A stretch of DNA of 27,866 bases from a virus. Shown here piece by piece: positions 12,854-20,219 of this stretch. The stretch is taken from the IMG/VR virus record IMGVR_UViG_3300033149_003888, positions 1 to 27,866 of that record; one strand, 5' to 3'. The position numbers and the translations under genes were made by a program. Under the pieces are notes generated by a model. The model saw only the letters and a list, made by a program, of their open reading frames with translations. It did no database searches and had not been told where the DNA came from. Position 1 is the stretch's first letter, and every line of letters starts with the position of its first letter.

Positions 12854-13813
12854 ATGAAAGTATTTGTGCTTAATTGTGCTGATACTGGGAATTTTGGAGA
12901 TGATATAATATTTGAAGGGGTAAAAAACAGGATTAAAATTCAATTTCCTGAACACAAAGAAATAATTTCAATTAAAAGAATAAATAAAGAAATAGCACAA
13001 ATAATAAGTGAGGATGATTATTTAATTATCGGCGGTGGCGAATTATTATCTTCTTCTGATATTTTAAAACAAATAACAAGCAATGATATTAGATGCCGAT
13101 ATGAATTTTATTCGATAGGAGTTGGCAGCGAAAGCGATATAAAGCCTTATATTGATAAATTAAAACCTGCTGTATGGTCAGGCAGGACTAAGGAAGATTG
13201 CAGAATATTGAATAACGCGGGGATTAAGGGTGTTCTCCATAAAGCAGATCCTCTATTTGATTGCGGTATAAAATTTAGAGAAAAAACGGATTTAATCGGC
13301 ATAAATTTTAAAAATATAAATAAAAACAATGATTTTATAAGAGACGCCGCTTTTCAGCTTGATAAATTACTTGAAAAGGGGATAAAAGCCGAACTTATCG
13401 CGCTGAATTGCCGAAGCAGAGAAGTTATAAAATATTATGGAGAAGATATATATATATCTGATTGTAACGACTTGGAATTGATGTATAAAATAAGCAATTT
13501 AATGGTTAATAAAATAAACATTGTGTATTACAAGAATAACCCTTTAGAGTTTTTAAGCGTGTTAAGCCGGTATCGAGGAATAATCGCAGAGAGGCTGCAT
13601 TGCATAATGAGCGCGTTTTATTGCGGGATAGATTTCAGAGCCATAAGTTATCATAAAAAAATAGATAAGTTTTTGGAAGACCATGATTTAAAAAGCAAAA
13701 AAATTAAGGGGGTGCGGAATGGATTAAGTAATATTGTTAATGAATTAAATAATCTTAAAAAAAGAGGTTCAGGAAACCTAAAAGGAGAAAATCGAGATGA
13801 AAATCTTGCATGA
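12854..13813 (+). CDS. Polysaccharide pyruvyl transferase family protein, 319 aa
   Basis: PF04230-type features are present. GNFGDD (12-17) is near the N-terminus, and IGGGE (59-63) follows. A central GIKGVLHKADPLFD segment has the 'DP' motif. The C-terminal AERLHC (245-250) is followed by ISYHKKIDKFLEDHDL (264-279), a strong family signature. Members add pyruvate ketals to sugars in exopolysaccharides or cell-wall polymers (e.g. CsaB, WcaK type), using phosphoenolpyruvate. The gene overlaps a GT4 gene by 17 bases and starts two bases after the head-tail adaptor, so it is co-translated with structural genes. Its substrate cannot be read from the sequence. Ribosome site GGGGAG (12838-12843). 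Confidence 0.88.
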   Translation: MKVFVLNCADTGNFGDDIIFEGVKNRIKIQFPEHKEIISIKRINKEIAQIISEDDYLIIGGGELLSSSDILKQITSNDIRCRYEFYSIGVGSESDIKPYIDKLKPAVWSGRTKEDCRILNNAGIKGVLHKADPLFDCGIKFREKTDLIGINFKNINKNNDFIRDAAFQLDKLLEKGIKAELIALNCRSREVIKYYGEDIYISDCNDLELMYKISNLMVNKINIVYYKNNPLEFLSVLSRYRGIIAERLHCIMSAFYCGIDFRAISYHKKIDKFLEDHDLKSKKIKGVRNGLSNIVNELNNLKKRGSGNLKGENRDENLA

Positions 13814-14807
13814 ATTAAACCAATTGGATTTCGGCGGTGTTGAAAAAGTAGTCAGGAATATCATCAAGTTTGATAAAGAAAATGAACATACAATCCTTGC
13901 CCATAGAGACGGGGCTTATCGGGAAGAACTTGAAAAAGTAGGGGCAAAAATAATTATTGCTGAAAGGGATAAAGAGGTTATTTTACAAGCGGATGTTATC
14001 CATGTCCATTCAGGCGGTGGGCAAAGTAAATTGATTTCAGATGTTGGTGCTGTTGTGCCTGTCGTGGAAACATTGCATTCCCCTGTGAGATCTTTGGTTG
14101 ATAATAGCCTCATATCTCAACGGGTTGGGGTGACAGATGTTGTAAGTAAAATGAATCATAATTGTATTACGGTCCATAATGGAATAGATTTTAGCGATAT
14201 GGAGACTACTAAAAGCAAGGATGATATAAAAACGGAATTGGGAATTCCAGCCGGAATTCCTATTGTCGGCAGGTTAGGGAGGTTAGGTCAGGATAAAGAG
14301 CTTGAAAATTGGCTTTTAACGTGTTTTTATTTACAGCAGGAAGGTGTTTCATTTACCCCAGTTATTATTGGCCCAGAGGCCTCAAATGCTAAAGGATATA
14401 GGGGTAAATTGAAACTTCAGGCTGAATCTTTGCCGGTTAAAGGGGTTGTTTGGGCGGACGCAAAGGTTGACATTGCAAATTATTTGCAGATTATGGATGT
14501 TTTTCTATATCCTTCCCCGACAGAAGGGTTCGGATTGGTGTTTGTAGAGGCAATTTATTGCGGCGCAACAGTAGTTACTTATAAAACTGATGTAACAATG
14601 GAATTAATCGGCGGATATGCGAGATTAACGGAAAAAAGTATTTATGGGCTTCGGGATGGGGTAAAAGATGCTTTGGATAAAGAATTTGCCTCATCGTTCC
14701 AGGATGATGGGAGGCAGTTTGTGATTGATAATTATTCGGCGCAAAGAATGTCTGCTGATTATCAGGATATATATCGGAAAGTGAAAGAAAATGAGCAATC
14801 TAACTGA
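13797..14807 (+). CDS. GT4-family glycosyltransferase (GT-B fold), 336 aa
   Basis: The N-terminal half has LDFGGVEKVVRNI (10-22, typical GT4 opening) and IHVHSGGG. The C-terminal half has VHNGID (126-131), GRLGQDKELE (161-170) and SPTEGFGLVFVEAIYCGATVV (240-260), whose E243 and E251 form the E-x7-E pair that binds the donor nucleotide. It is a retaining sugar-nucleotide-dependent transferase, probably cytoplasmic. It is slightly short for the family, so the acceptor side may be trimmed. It overlaps the pyruvyl transferase by 17 bases and the following connector gene by 17. AAAGGAG (13780-13786) precedes ATG 13797. Confidence 0.9.
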   Translation: MKILHELNQLDFGGVEKVVRNIIKFDKENEHTILAHRDGAYREELEKVGAKIIIAERDKEVILQADVIHVHSGGGQSKLISDVGAVVPVVETLHSPVRSLVDNSLISQRVGVTDVVSKMNHNCITVHNGIDFSDMETTKSKDDIKTELGIPAGIPIVGRLGRLGQDKELENWLLTCFYLQQEGVSFTPVIIGPEASNAKGYRGKLKLQAESLPVKGVVWADAKVDIANYLQIMDVFLYPSPTEGFGLVFVEAIYCGATVVTYKTDVTMELIGGYARLTEKSIYGLRDGVKDALDKEFASSFQDDGRQFVIDNYSAQRMSADYQDIYRKVKENEQSN

Positions 14808-15396
14808 TATATTAACAGGCAGAGCAAACATAAATAGAAGGACTGCATTTGTTCTTGATGAGGTTGTGCCTGCGGCGACATTAAATCCGGACAGGAATCC
14901 GGCAAAAGCGAGCAGATTAGTTGTAAAGGTTGCCGGTGCAACAGTTTTATCAGGCTTAGTTAATGTTAATGGTAATGTTGCGGAAACTTTTAATTTTAGC
15001 GAAAATGGCGTAGTTGTTGGGAGCAAGGATTTTTCATCAATAGCTACAAATGGCGTAACTATTTCTGGAATTGAAGGCGGTTCAATATCAATAAAAGCGG
15101 TAAGCAGGACAGGGCAGGAAAACACACAGGAAGAAAGAATATACTCTGATTTACCTGTTAGGTTTTATGTCAAAAGGGAAACTGGAAATACAATTGTTAT
15201 GAAGCCGCAGGGGCAAGAAAGCATGATGAAGTATAAAATGCTTGTGGGGCCGGATTATGAAATAAAGGCTAATGATATTGTGTATGCTGTTTCAGGAGTT
15301 ATTGGTTTAACTAGGGGGGTGGTTGAGTTTGCGCAGATGTTTTATGATTTTGCGGGTGCAAGCCATCATCTGGAATGCAGGTTTAAAGATGTTTAA
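14791..15396 (+). CDS. Structural protein with beta-sandwich and head-closure-like C-terminus, 201 aa
   Basis: Residues about 35-110 form a beta-rich, Ig-like domain (RLVVKVAGATVLSGLVNVNG, then GSKDFSSIATNGVTISGIEG). The C-terminal ~70 residues (MKPQGQESMMKYKMLVGPDY..., ending FAGASHHLECRFKDV) have the HHxE ending and strand order I associate with head-tail stopper/closure proteins, in which a beta core seals the connector. Assignment is by pattern and location between the adaptor and gp10-like genes. An Ig-like domain on a connector is a plausible glycosylation target, but that is inference. It overlaps the GT4 gene by 17 bases. Confidence 0.65.
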   Translation: MSNLTDILTGRANINRRTAFVLDEVVPAATLNPDRNPAKASRLVVKVAGATVLSGLVNVNGNVAETFNFSENGVVVGSKDFSSIATNGVTISGIEGGSISIKAVSRTGQENTQEERIYSDLPVRFYVKRETGNTIVMKPQGQESMMKYKMLVGPDYEIKANDIVYAVSGVIGLTRGVVEFAQMFYDFAGASHHLECRFKDV

Positions 15397-15411
15397 TAAA
15401 GGAGGCACAAG

Positions 15412-17769
15412 ATGTCCAAATATGCGATAATTACAACAGTACACAATTCAATCAAACACACTGTTAATTGTGTAGAGAGTGTTTTAGCTCATTCAAAAGA
15501 CTTTGAAATGGTAATTGTTAATAACGGTTCTACAGACGGCACTACAAATTATTTGCGTGAAATAGCTGAAAAGCATGGTAATTTTCATATCATAGAAAAC
15601 AAAGAAAACAAGACTTTTGCCGCGGGGAATAATCAGGGGATTGAATTTGTAAAAAAGAATTTTTCTTCAGTTGAATATATTATCTTCTTAAATAATGATA
15701 CGGTTGTTACACCTAATTGGATTAGCCGAATGGAAGGACATTTTGATAATGTGCCGATTAAAAATATCGGGATGGTTGGCCCTGTTTCTTCGATGTCAAA
15801 TGGGCATCAAATGGTAGGCCGGCAGGATTCAGAGGCTTGGTATAGTCAATATCGGGGAAGGTGGAAACAAGCAGGGATATTGTTCGGCTGGTGTATTATG
15901 GCAAAAGCCAAAGTAATCGAAAAAATCGGCGGATTTGATGAGAGGTTTAAAAATAGCCATGAAGATAATGATTTGTGTTTAAGAGCGCAGCTTGCTGGGT
16001 ATAAACTTATTATCGCCTATGATACTTATATACATCACCTGGGGCAGGGAACAATAAGAAATAAGTATGATATAGAAAAATACAAGGAAAATGGATTTAT
16101 TAACAGGGAAAGATATTACGATAAATGGTATAAGCCAGGGAAGAAAAAGCTTGTGGCGGTATATAGGACTAATGGGGGGAAATATCTTGAAAAGAGCTTA
16201 GAGCAGACTTCTAAATTTGCAAATCATATAATCATTCATTTTTGCAGGTTTGCAAGAGATATAAATAGAGCGGAATATATTGGACAGCTTAGCAAGAAAT
16301 TTCCTAAGATTACAAAGGTAGAGTTTTATGATGGTATTTTCCAAGAAGATTATGAGAGAAACTGGTTGCTGCAGGAAGCGTTGAAGCTGAATAAAGCAGG
16401 TGAAGCTGATTGGTGCATTTCGATTGATGATGATGAAATATATGAAGATAAATTTATTGAACAATGTCAGGCGTTAATGAATCCGAGAAATCCGGAGATA
16501 TTTGCTTATTGGTGCCATTGGCGGACAATTTGGGAAACTCGGCCGGATGGAGAATATTACAGGACTGATTCTACATTCGGCAGGTTCAGCAATTATCGGT
16601 TTTTCAAATTAATTCAAGGGCAGGAAATATATCATGTAACTCATCCAGAGGGGCATCATTGCGGGTCTGCGCCGTTAATTGCTATGGAAAATACAAAATG
16701 GACTAATATTAGAGTCAAGCATTTAGGATATGACACCTCTGAACAGAGACAGAAAAAATACGAATTCTATGAGAAAAATGATAATTTTAAGAGAAAAGAA
16801 GATATAGGATATGAAGATTACCGGCATTTGATAAGTACGAAGGTAGAATTACAAAAATATTGTCCAGACCATGGGATAAGCTGTTTAATAATGGTCAAAA
16901 ACGAGGAAGAACACATATTAGAATGTTTAGAAAATATATATTATTTAGTTGATGAAATAGTGGTTATAGATACCGGCTCAACAGATAAAACTTTAAATAA
17001 AATAGAGTATTTTTCTAAATATAGCAGAATTCCGGTAAAAGTGTTTAAAATGCCGTGGGGTGATAATTATTCTATTCCAAGAAATTTCGGAAAAACAAAA
17101 TGCACAAAAAAGTATATTCTGCACATAGATGCTGATGAAAGATTTGAAATTGGAGATTTAGACAGATTGTTTAGATTGTCTGAAAAAGGGTATGATGCTG
17201 TTATATTTCATGTGGTTAATTATCTTGAACCTATTACAGAGCATAAAAAGCCGAAGTATGCTTCGACTGAGGCGATAAGATTGTTTAGAAATATACCGGA
17301 GTTTTATTATTCGGGTATTTTACATGAAACACTTGATGATTCCTTCTGCGCGTATGCGAGAAGCCATAAGATTAAATTTGATAGATCACACGTGTTATTA
17401 CATCATTATGGTTATTTAAGGCCGGAAAAAAGGTTGAAAGGCAAGTTGCAGTATTATGAAAAGCTGAATGAAAAACAGATTGAGGTAACAGAGGGAAGAG
17501 ACCCGAGACCCTATTATAATCTGGCTTTACATTATTTGAATGGTGATGATATTGGCAAAGCGATGCAGTATTTTCAAAAAAGTTTAGAATTAAATCCGCG
17601 ATTCTGGCATGCTAATCAACAGATGGCCGCATTGAAATTCAAAACTGCTAAACAATTCTTAATAAATGCTTTAGAGAATATGCCAGAGGGGCATCCGTTT
17701 ATTCCTGAAGGAAGGAAAATCGTGGATTTTCTTAACGAGCATTCTTTTGGATGCCAAAAAGTGATATAA
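15412..17769 (+). CDS. Three-domain GT2-type glycosyltransferase with TPR-like C-terminus, 785 aa
   Basis: Three GT-A/GT2-like units follow one another. Unit 1 (about 1-245): IITTVHN, NNGSTDGT (37-44), LNNDT with NND at 94-96, and HEDNDLCLRAQLAGY (183-197). Unit 2 (about 246-485): VAVYRTNGGKYLEKSL and IDDDE (338-342), less typical. Unit 3 (about 488-690): CLIMVKNEEEH, DTGSTDKT (520-527) and HIDADERFE (571-579), a KdtX/WaaE-like GT2. The tail (about 698-745) has a TPR-like YYNLALHYLNGDDIGKAMQY..LELNPRFW unit. DxD-type metal/UDP-binding acids are present in all three units. AAAGGAGG (15398-15405) gives strong translation. It probably extends a glycan in consecutive steps; the acceptor is unknown. 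Confidence 0.88.
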   Translation: MSKYAIITTVHNSIKHTVNCVESVLAHSKDFEMVIVNNGSTDGTTNYLREIAEKHGNFHIIENKENKTFAAGNNQGIEFVKKNFSSVEYIIFLNNDTVVTPNWISRMEGHFDNVPIKNIGMVGPVSSMSNGHQMVGRQDSEAWYSQYRGRWKQAGILFGWCIMAKAKVIEKIGGFDERFKNSHEDNDLCLRAQLAGYKLIIAYDTYIHHLGQGTIRNKYDIEKYKENGFINRERYYDKWYKPGKKKLVAVYRTNGGKYLEKSLEQTSKFANHIIIHFCRFARDINRAEYIGQLSKKFPKITKVEFYDGIFQEDYERNWLLQEALKLNKAGEADWCISIDDDEIYEDKFIEQCQALMNPRNPEIFAYWCHWRTIWETRPDGEYYRTDSTFGRFSNYRFFKLIQGQEIYHVTHPEGHHCGSAPLIAMENTKWTNIRVKHLGYDTSEQRQKKYEFYEKNDNFKRKEDIGYEDYRHLISTKVELQKYCPDHGISCLIMVKNEEEHILECLENIYYLVDEIVVIDTGSTDKTLNKIEYFSKYSRIPVKVFKMPWGDNYSIPRNFGKTKCTKKYILHIDADERFEIGDLDRLFRLSEKGYDAVIFHVVNYLEPITEHKKPKYASTEAIRLFRNIPEFYYSGILHETLDDSFCAYARSHKIKFDRSHVLLHHYGYLRPEKRLKGKLQYYEKLNEKQIEVTEGRDPRPYYNLALHYLNGDDIGKAMQYFQKSLELNPRFWHANQQMAALKFKTAKQFLINALENMPEGHPFIPEGRKIVDFLNEHSFGCQKVI

Positions 17770-17788
17770 AATAATCAGAGAGGGGAAA

Positions 17789-18307
17789 ATGCCTGTAAGA
17801 GGTCAAGATGTAATTGCAAAAAATATTGTTGCTTATGGCGGAGGATTTTTGAAGCACGTCAATAAGCAGATGAAAAAAATTTCTAAGCTTATGGATGAGC
17901 AAGTGCAGAAAAATGCAAGCTTGACAGACCATAGCTTACAGGATTTGAAAATGTTGGGGCATCCGTATTCGAAAAGAAACCCGCAGAAATTGCATGAACC
18001 TGATTTTTTAGTGCATAAGCAATCGGGGAAGTTATTAGAAAGCAAGTATAGCGGAATAAAAGAAGCAAGCATTTCATTATTTCAGTTGAAAGCTTCTGCT
18101 TATGTTGGTTTTGATAAAAATATAGCTCCACATGCTGTATTTGTGATATTTGGAACTTCGAGATCATTGCCAAGTGGTGTAAAGAGTGGAATGGTAGCAA
18201 GAGATGTATTAAGCGGGAGCGTGAAGCAAATAGAAAATAAAGCAGTTGAAATATTGAGAACGAATTTGAAGGATTTTAATTTCAGATTTAGAGGGGCTTT
18301 AAAATGA
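17789..18307 (+). CDS. HK97 gp10-like head-tail joining / tail completion protein, 172 aa
   Basis: The N-terminal long helix (VNKQMKKISKLMDEQVQKNA) is followed by a beta part. The family core near the C-terminus reads HAVFVIFGTSRSLPSGVKSGMVARDVL, close to the 'vefGTs.mpArpFl' motif of HK97 gp10-type proteins, followed by a final helix. These proteins link head completion with tail attachment. It has GAGGGGAA (17779-17786) before ATG 17789 and overlaps the next gene by four bases (ATGA). The order adaptor, closure, gp10-like, terminator matches siphoviruses once the sugar genes are set aside. Confidence 0.85.
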   Translation: MPVRGQDVIAKNIVAYGGGFLKHVNKQMKKISKLMDEQVQKNASLTDHSLQDLKMLGHPYSKRNPQKLHEPDFLVHKQSGKLLESKYSGIKEASISLFQLKASAYVGFDKNIAPHAVFVIFGTSRSLPSGVKSGMVARDVLSGSVKQIENKAVEILRTNLKDFNFRFRGALK

Positions 18308-18720
18308 CTGCGGAAGAAAAGGTATTGATTAAAATTAGAGAAGTTCTGATTGCTGATTCTGTTATTAAGGGATACACAGCGGACAGGGTGTATTCACAGC
18401 ACGTTAGTACGATAAATGACCCTGAATCTCCAGCCATATCATTGCACTTGCTAACAAGTGGTTCGAGGTTTGCGGAAAGAGGGATTGTTGATATGGTGAT
18501 CCAGATTGATATTTGGTTGCCTAATACAGAGTACACTCCGGATGATTTATTAGTGATTGCTGAAAGAATTCGAGCGTTATTAGATAGACAGGATTTAAAA
18601 GATTCGGGATTATCATTAACAGTAATGGGAATTGGAGAAAGTACAAGCGGCCCGATAATGTTTGAAGAAGATACAAATCTTCATCATTATCCAACAAGGT
18701 ATTCGGTGAGTGCGATATGA
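18304..18720 (+). CDS. Tail terminator-like protein, 138 aa
   Basis: The sequence AEEKVLIKIREVLIADSVIKGY...RVYSQHVSTINDPESPAISLHLL, then VDMVIQIDIWLPN...DDLLVIAERIRALLDRQDL and HHYPTRYSVSAI fits the DUF3168 / gp17-like tail terminator layout, with alternating strands and a C-terminal 'YSV' strand. These proteins cap the tail tube at the head end. Length and place between the gp10-like gene and the tail tube are right. It overlaps both neighbours by four bases. Confidence 0.8.
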   Translation: MTAEEKVLIKIREVLIADSVIKGYTADRVYSQHVSTINDPESPAISLHLLTSGSRFAERGIVDMVIQIDIWLPNTEYTPDDLLVIAERIRALLDRQDLKDSGLSLTVMGIGESTSGPIMFEEDTNLHHYPTRYSVSAI

Positions 18721-18920
18721 GTCAAGTAAAATGGACATGTTTAGGGTGTAATTTTATCCTTGGGTATGTAGAGGATAAGAGAATAATCAGGATTAAAAGA
18801 AAAGATTTATTGACTGAAACAATTTTAGGCAAGGGTGGGCAGATAACAGAATTCTGCACACGCTGTGGAAAACCTAATACATTAAGCGATGAGCCTGACA
18901 ATGAGGCTGATCCAAAATAA
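18717..18920 (+). CDS. Small zinc-ribbon protein, 67 aa
   Basis: CLGC (8-11) and CTRC (about 47-50) form a four-cysteine zinc site separated by a beta-like basic segment (DKRIIRIKRKDLL). The C-terminus is acidic. It is reminiscent of Mu Com, a translational regulator with two CxxC pairs, and of other phage zinc ribbons placed in late operons. That likeness is by motif only. The gene starts within the stop of the tail terminator (ATGA) and precedes the tail tube gene, which has the strongest ribosome site of the window. A role in RNA control of tail genes is possible but unproved. Confidence 0.75.
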   Translation: MSQVKWTCLGCNFILGYVEDKRIIRIKRKDLLTETILGKGGQITEFCTRCGKPNTLSDEPDNEADPK

Positions 18921-18922
18921 AG

Positions 18923-18933
18923 AAAGGAGGTGA
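18923..18933 (+). promoter_or_regulatory. Near-perfect Shine-Dalgarno before tail tube gene
   Basis: AAAGGAGGTGA (18923-18933) is a full-length anti-16S match five bases before ATG 18939. It predicts very high translation, in keeping with the high copy number of a tube subunit. Confidence 0.85.
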
Positions 18934-18938
18934 GTTAA

Positions 18939-19493
18939 ATGTCTGTTAATGTTCCTACAACACAACATAAGAGGTATTCTTTCGGCCCGGGAGTTGTTTA
19001 TATTGGCCCAGTGGGAAGCACCCCGACTGTTGAAATTGGTTCTGTGAAAGGAGATTCTGAGCTTAATATTGAAAGAAGCAGGCTTGAGGTTCTGCAGGGT
19101 AGCCCACAAACAAGAATTAAATCTTACGCTGTAGAAGAAAAAGTTTCCATTAAGTTTACTGGTATTGAATGGAATCTTGATAATCTTGCTTATGCTTTAG
19201 GGGCTGGTGAGACTTCTTTGAATGGCGCTGAAGAAGTTTTCGAATTCGGCGGAGATGTTGACACGTCTGAGCGAGCATTGAGATTTGTTCATATTCAGCC
19301 TGATGGTTCTACTATTGATATTCACTTATTCAAAGCTGAAGGGAATGGGACGATTAATGTCGCATTAAAAGAGACTGACATCCATGAATTTCCTTACGAA
19401 TTCTTCGCATTAGAAGCTTCTACTGATTTCACAGGCGCAGCGTTAGCTGATAAGAAGAAGAAATTTAAGATTATAAGAACAATTGCGGCTTAA
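18939..19493 (+). CDS. Major tail tube protein, 184 aa
   Basis: The pattern SFGPGVVYIGPVGSTPTVEIGSVKGDSELNIERS is a typical siphovirus tube N-terminus: a short beta strand, a Gly/Pro turn, and the 'G..kgd' segment. A beta-rich body with alternating hydrophobics and the final FKIIRTIAA strand follow. There is no added Ig domain. It is preceded by a near-consensus ribosome site and followed by two chaperone genes and the tape measure, the standard tail order. A hexameric tube subunit of this length is usual. Confidence 0.88.
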   Translation: MSVNVPTTQHKRYSFGPGVVYIGPVGSTPTVEIGSVKGDSELNIERSRLEVLQGSPQTRIKSYAVEEKVSIKFTGIEWNLDNLAYALGAGETSLNGAEEVFEFGGDVDTSERALRFVHIQPDGSTIDIHLFKAEGNGTINVALKETDIHEFPYEFFALEASTDFTGAALADKKKKFKIIRTIAA

Positions 19494-19518
19494 AACTTGT
19501 CTGAAAGGAGGCATCAAG

Positions 19519-19938
19519 ATGTCTAAAGACAATATTAAAAAAGAAGATACAAAAATATTTTTTCCGGAAGGAAAGGTTGTAAAGATTAAAGATCGGGAAT
19601 TTAGAATCATGCCTTACGTATTGAAAGAAAATCGTAAGGTAATAAAAATCATCATTGATAATTTGCAGGGGCTGGCTAATGTAAAAGGAGCATTCGAGCA
19701 ATCAAATGATCTGGAAACGATAAATTTATTGCTTGATAATTGCACTGAAGGCTTAACTGACATTTATGTTATCACATTAAAGACCGATAAGGAATGGATA
19801 GAGAATACTCTGACTTTGCATGATGAGAAAAATATTTGGGAAGCGATATTGGAGGTAAATGATTTTTCTTTTTTGTTGAAAAAAGTCAAGGAACTGGCAT
19901 CAAGAGGGAAACGGATAAATCAGACGGCACGGGTGTAA
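19519..19938 (+). CDS. Tail assembly chaperone 1 (gpG-like), 139 aa
   Basis: ATG 19519 has GAAAGGAGG (19503-19511) upstream; an upstream in-frame ATG at 19483 lies inside the tube gene and is less likely. The protein has a beta N-terminus (KIFFPEGKVVKIKDREFRIMPYVLKENRKVI) then helices (LETINLLLDNCTEGLTDI). It resembles the gpG-type chaperone that binds the tape measure. Its end overlaps an open -1 frame (see 19869-19875), and it ends in a stop that overlaps the next ATG (TAATG). Expression of the fused and unfused forms in a fixed ratio is the normal way these chaperones work. Confidence 0.83.
   Translation: MSKDNIKKEDTKIFFPEGKVVKIKDREFRIMPYVLKENRKVIKIIIDNLQGLANVKGAFEQSNDLETINLLLDNCTEGLTDIYVITLKTDKEWIENTLTLHDEKNIWEAILEVNDFSFLLKKVKELASRGKRINQTARV
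19869..19875 (+). promoter_or_regulatory. Programmed -1 ribosomal frameshift site T TTT TTG
   Basis: In the chaperone-1 frame the codons are TTT (19870-19872) and TTG (19873-19875), preceded by T19869, which makes a canonical X XXY YYZ heptamer. The -1 frame is open from 19863 (TGA stop at 19860-19862 lies just upstream) to the end of the next gene at 20219. The fused product would be about 233 aa. The downstream ORF has no usable ribosome site before ATG 19938, which favours the frameshift. I see no obvious downstream pseudoknot. Confidence 0.8.
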
Positions 19939-20219
19939 TGTTATGTTGCTTGGCTAAAGAATTCGGGTGGACAAAAGAATATATTGATAACAATTTAACA
20001 GTTGAACAGATTAATAGATATTATGAGTTAATACAACAGCAGCAAAAAGAGCATTTTTTTACTTTAGCGATAACAATTCAGCAGGCGGCAGCAAGTGCGT
20101 TTGGGAATTTACCGTCAGATAGTTTCAGGAAATTTATTGATGGATTTGTTGAAATTAAAAACAATGAAGTTAATATTGATAAAATGAAGCTTGATGGGTT
20201 AGAAATCGAGGAAAAATAA
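19938..20219 (+). CDS. Tail assembly chaperone 2 (gpT-like extension), 93 aa
   Basis: MLCCLAKEFGWTKEYIDNNLTVEQINRYYELIQQQQ looks like the gpT half of a GT-type chaperone (WT..yi..nlt..q...y). The protein is helical and Gln-rich. ATG 19938 overlaps the previous stop by one base, with only a weak site. It is most likely made mainly as the C-terminal half of a -1 frameshift fusion whose reading frame enters at 19875. The fusion binds the tape measure before tube polymerisation. It ends one base into the tape measure gene. Confidence 0.8.
   Translation: MLCCLAKEFGWTKEYIDNNLTVEQINRYYELIQQQQKEHFFTLAITIQQAAASAFGNLPSDSFRKFIDGFVEIKNNEVNIDKMKLDGLEIEEK

Noticed and set aside
19878-19885. G AAA AAA G as the frameshift site
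   Set aside because: The first position does not match the X XXY YYZ rule in the reading frame; T TTT TTG just upstream matches fully.
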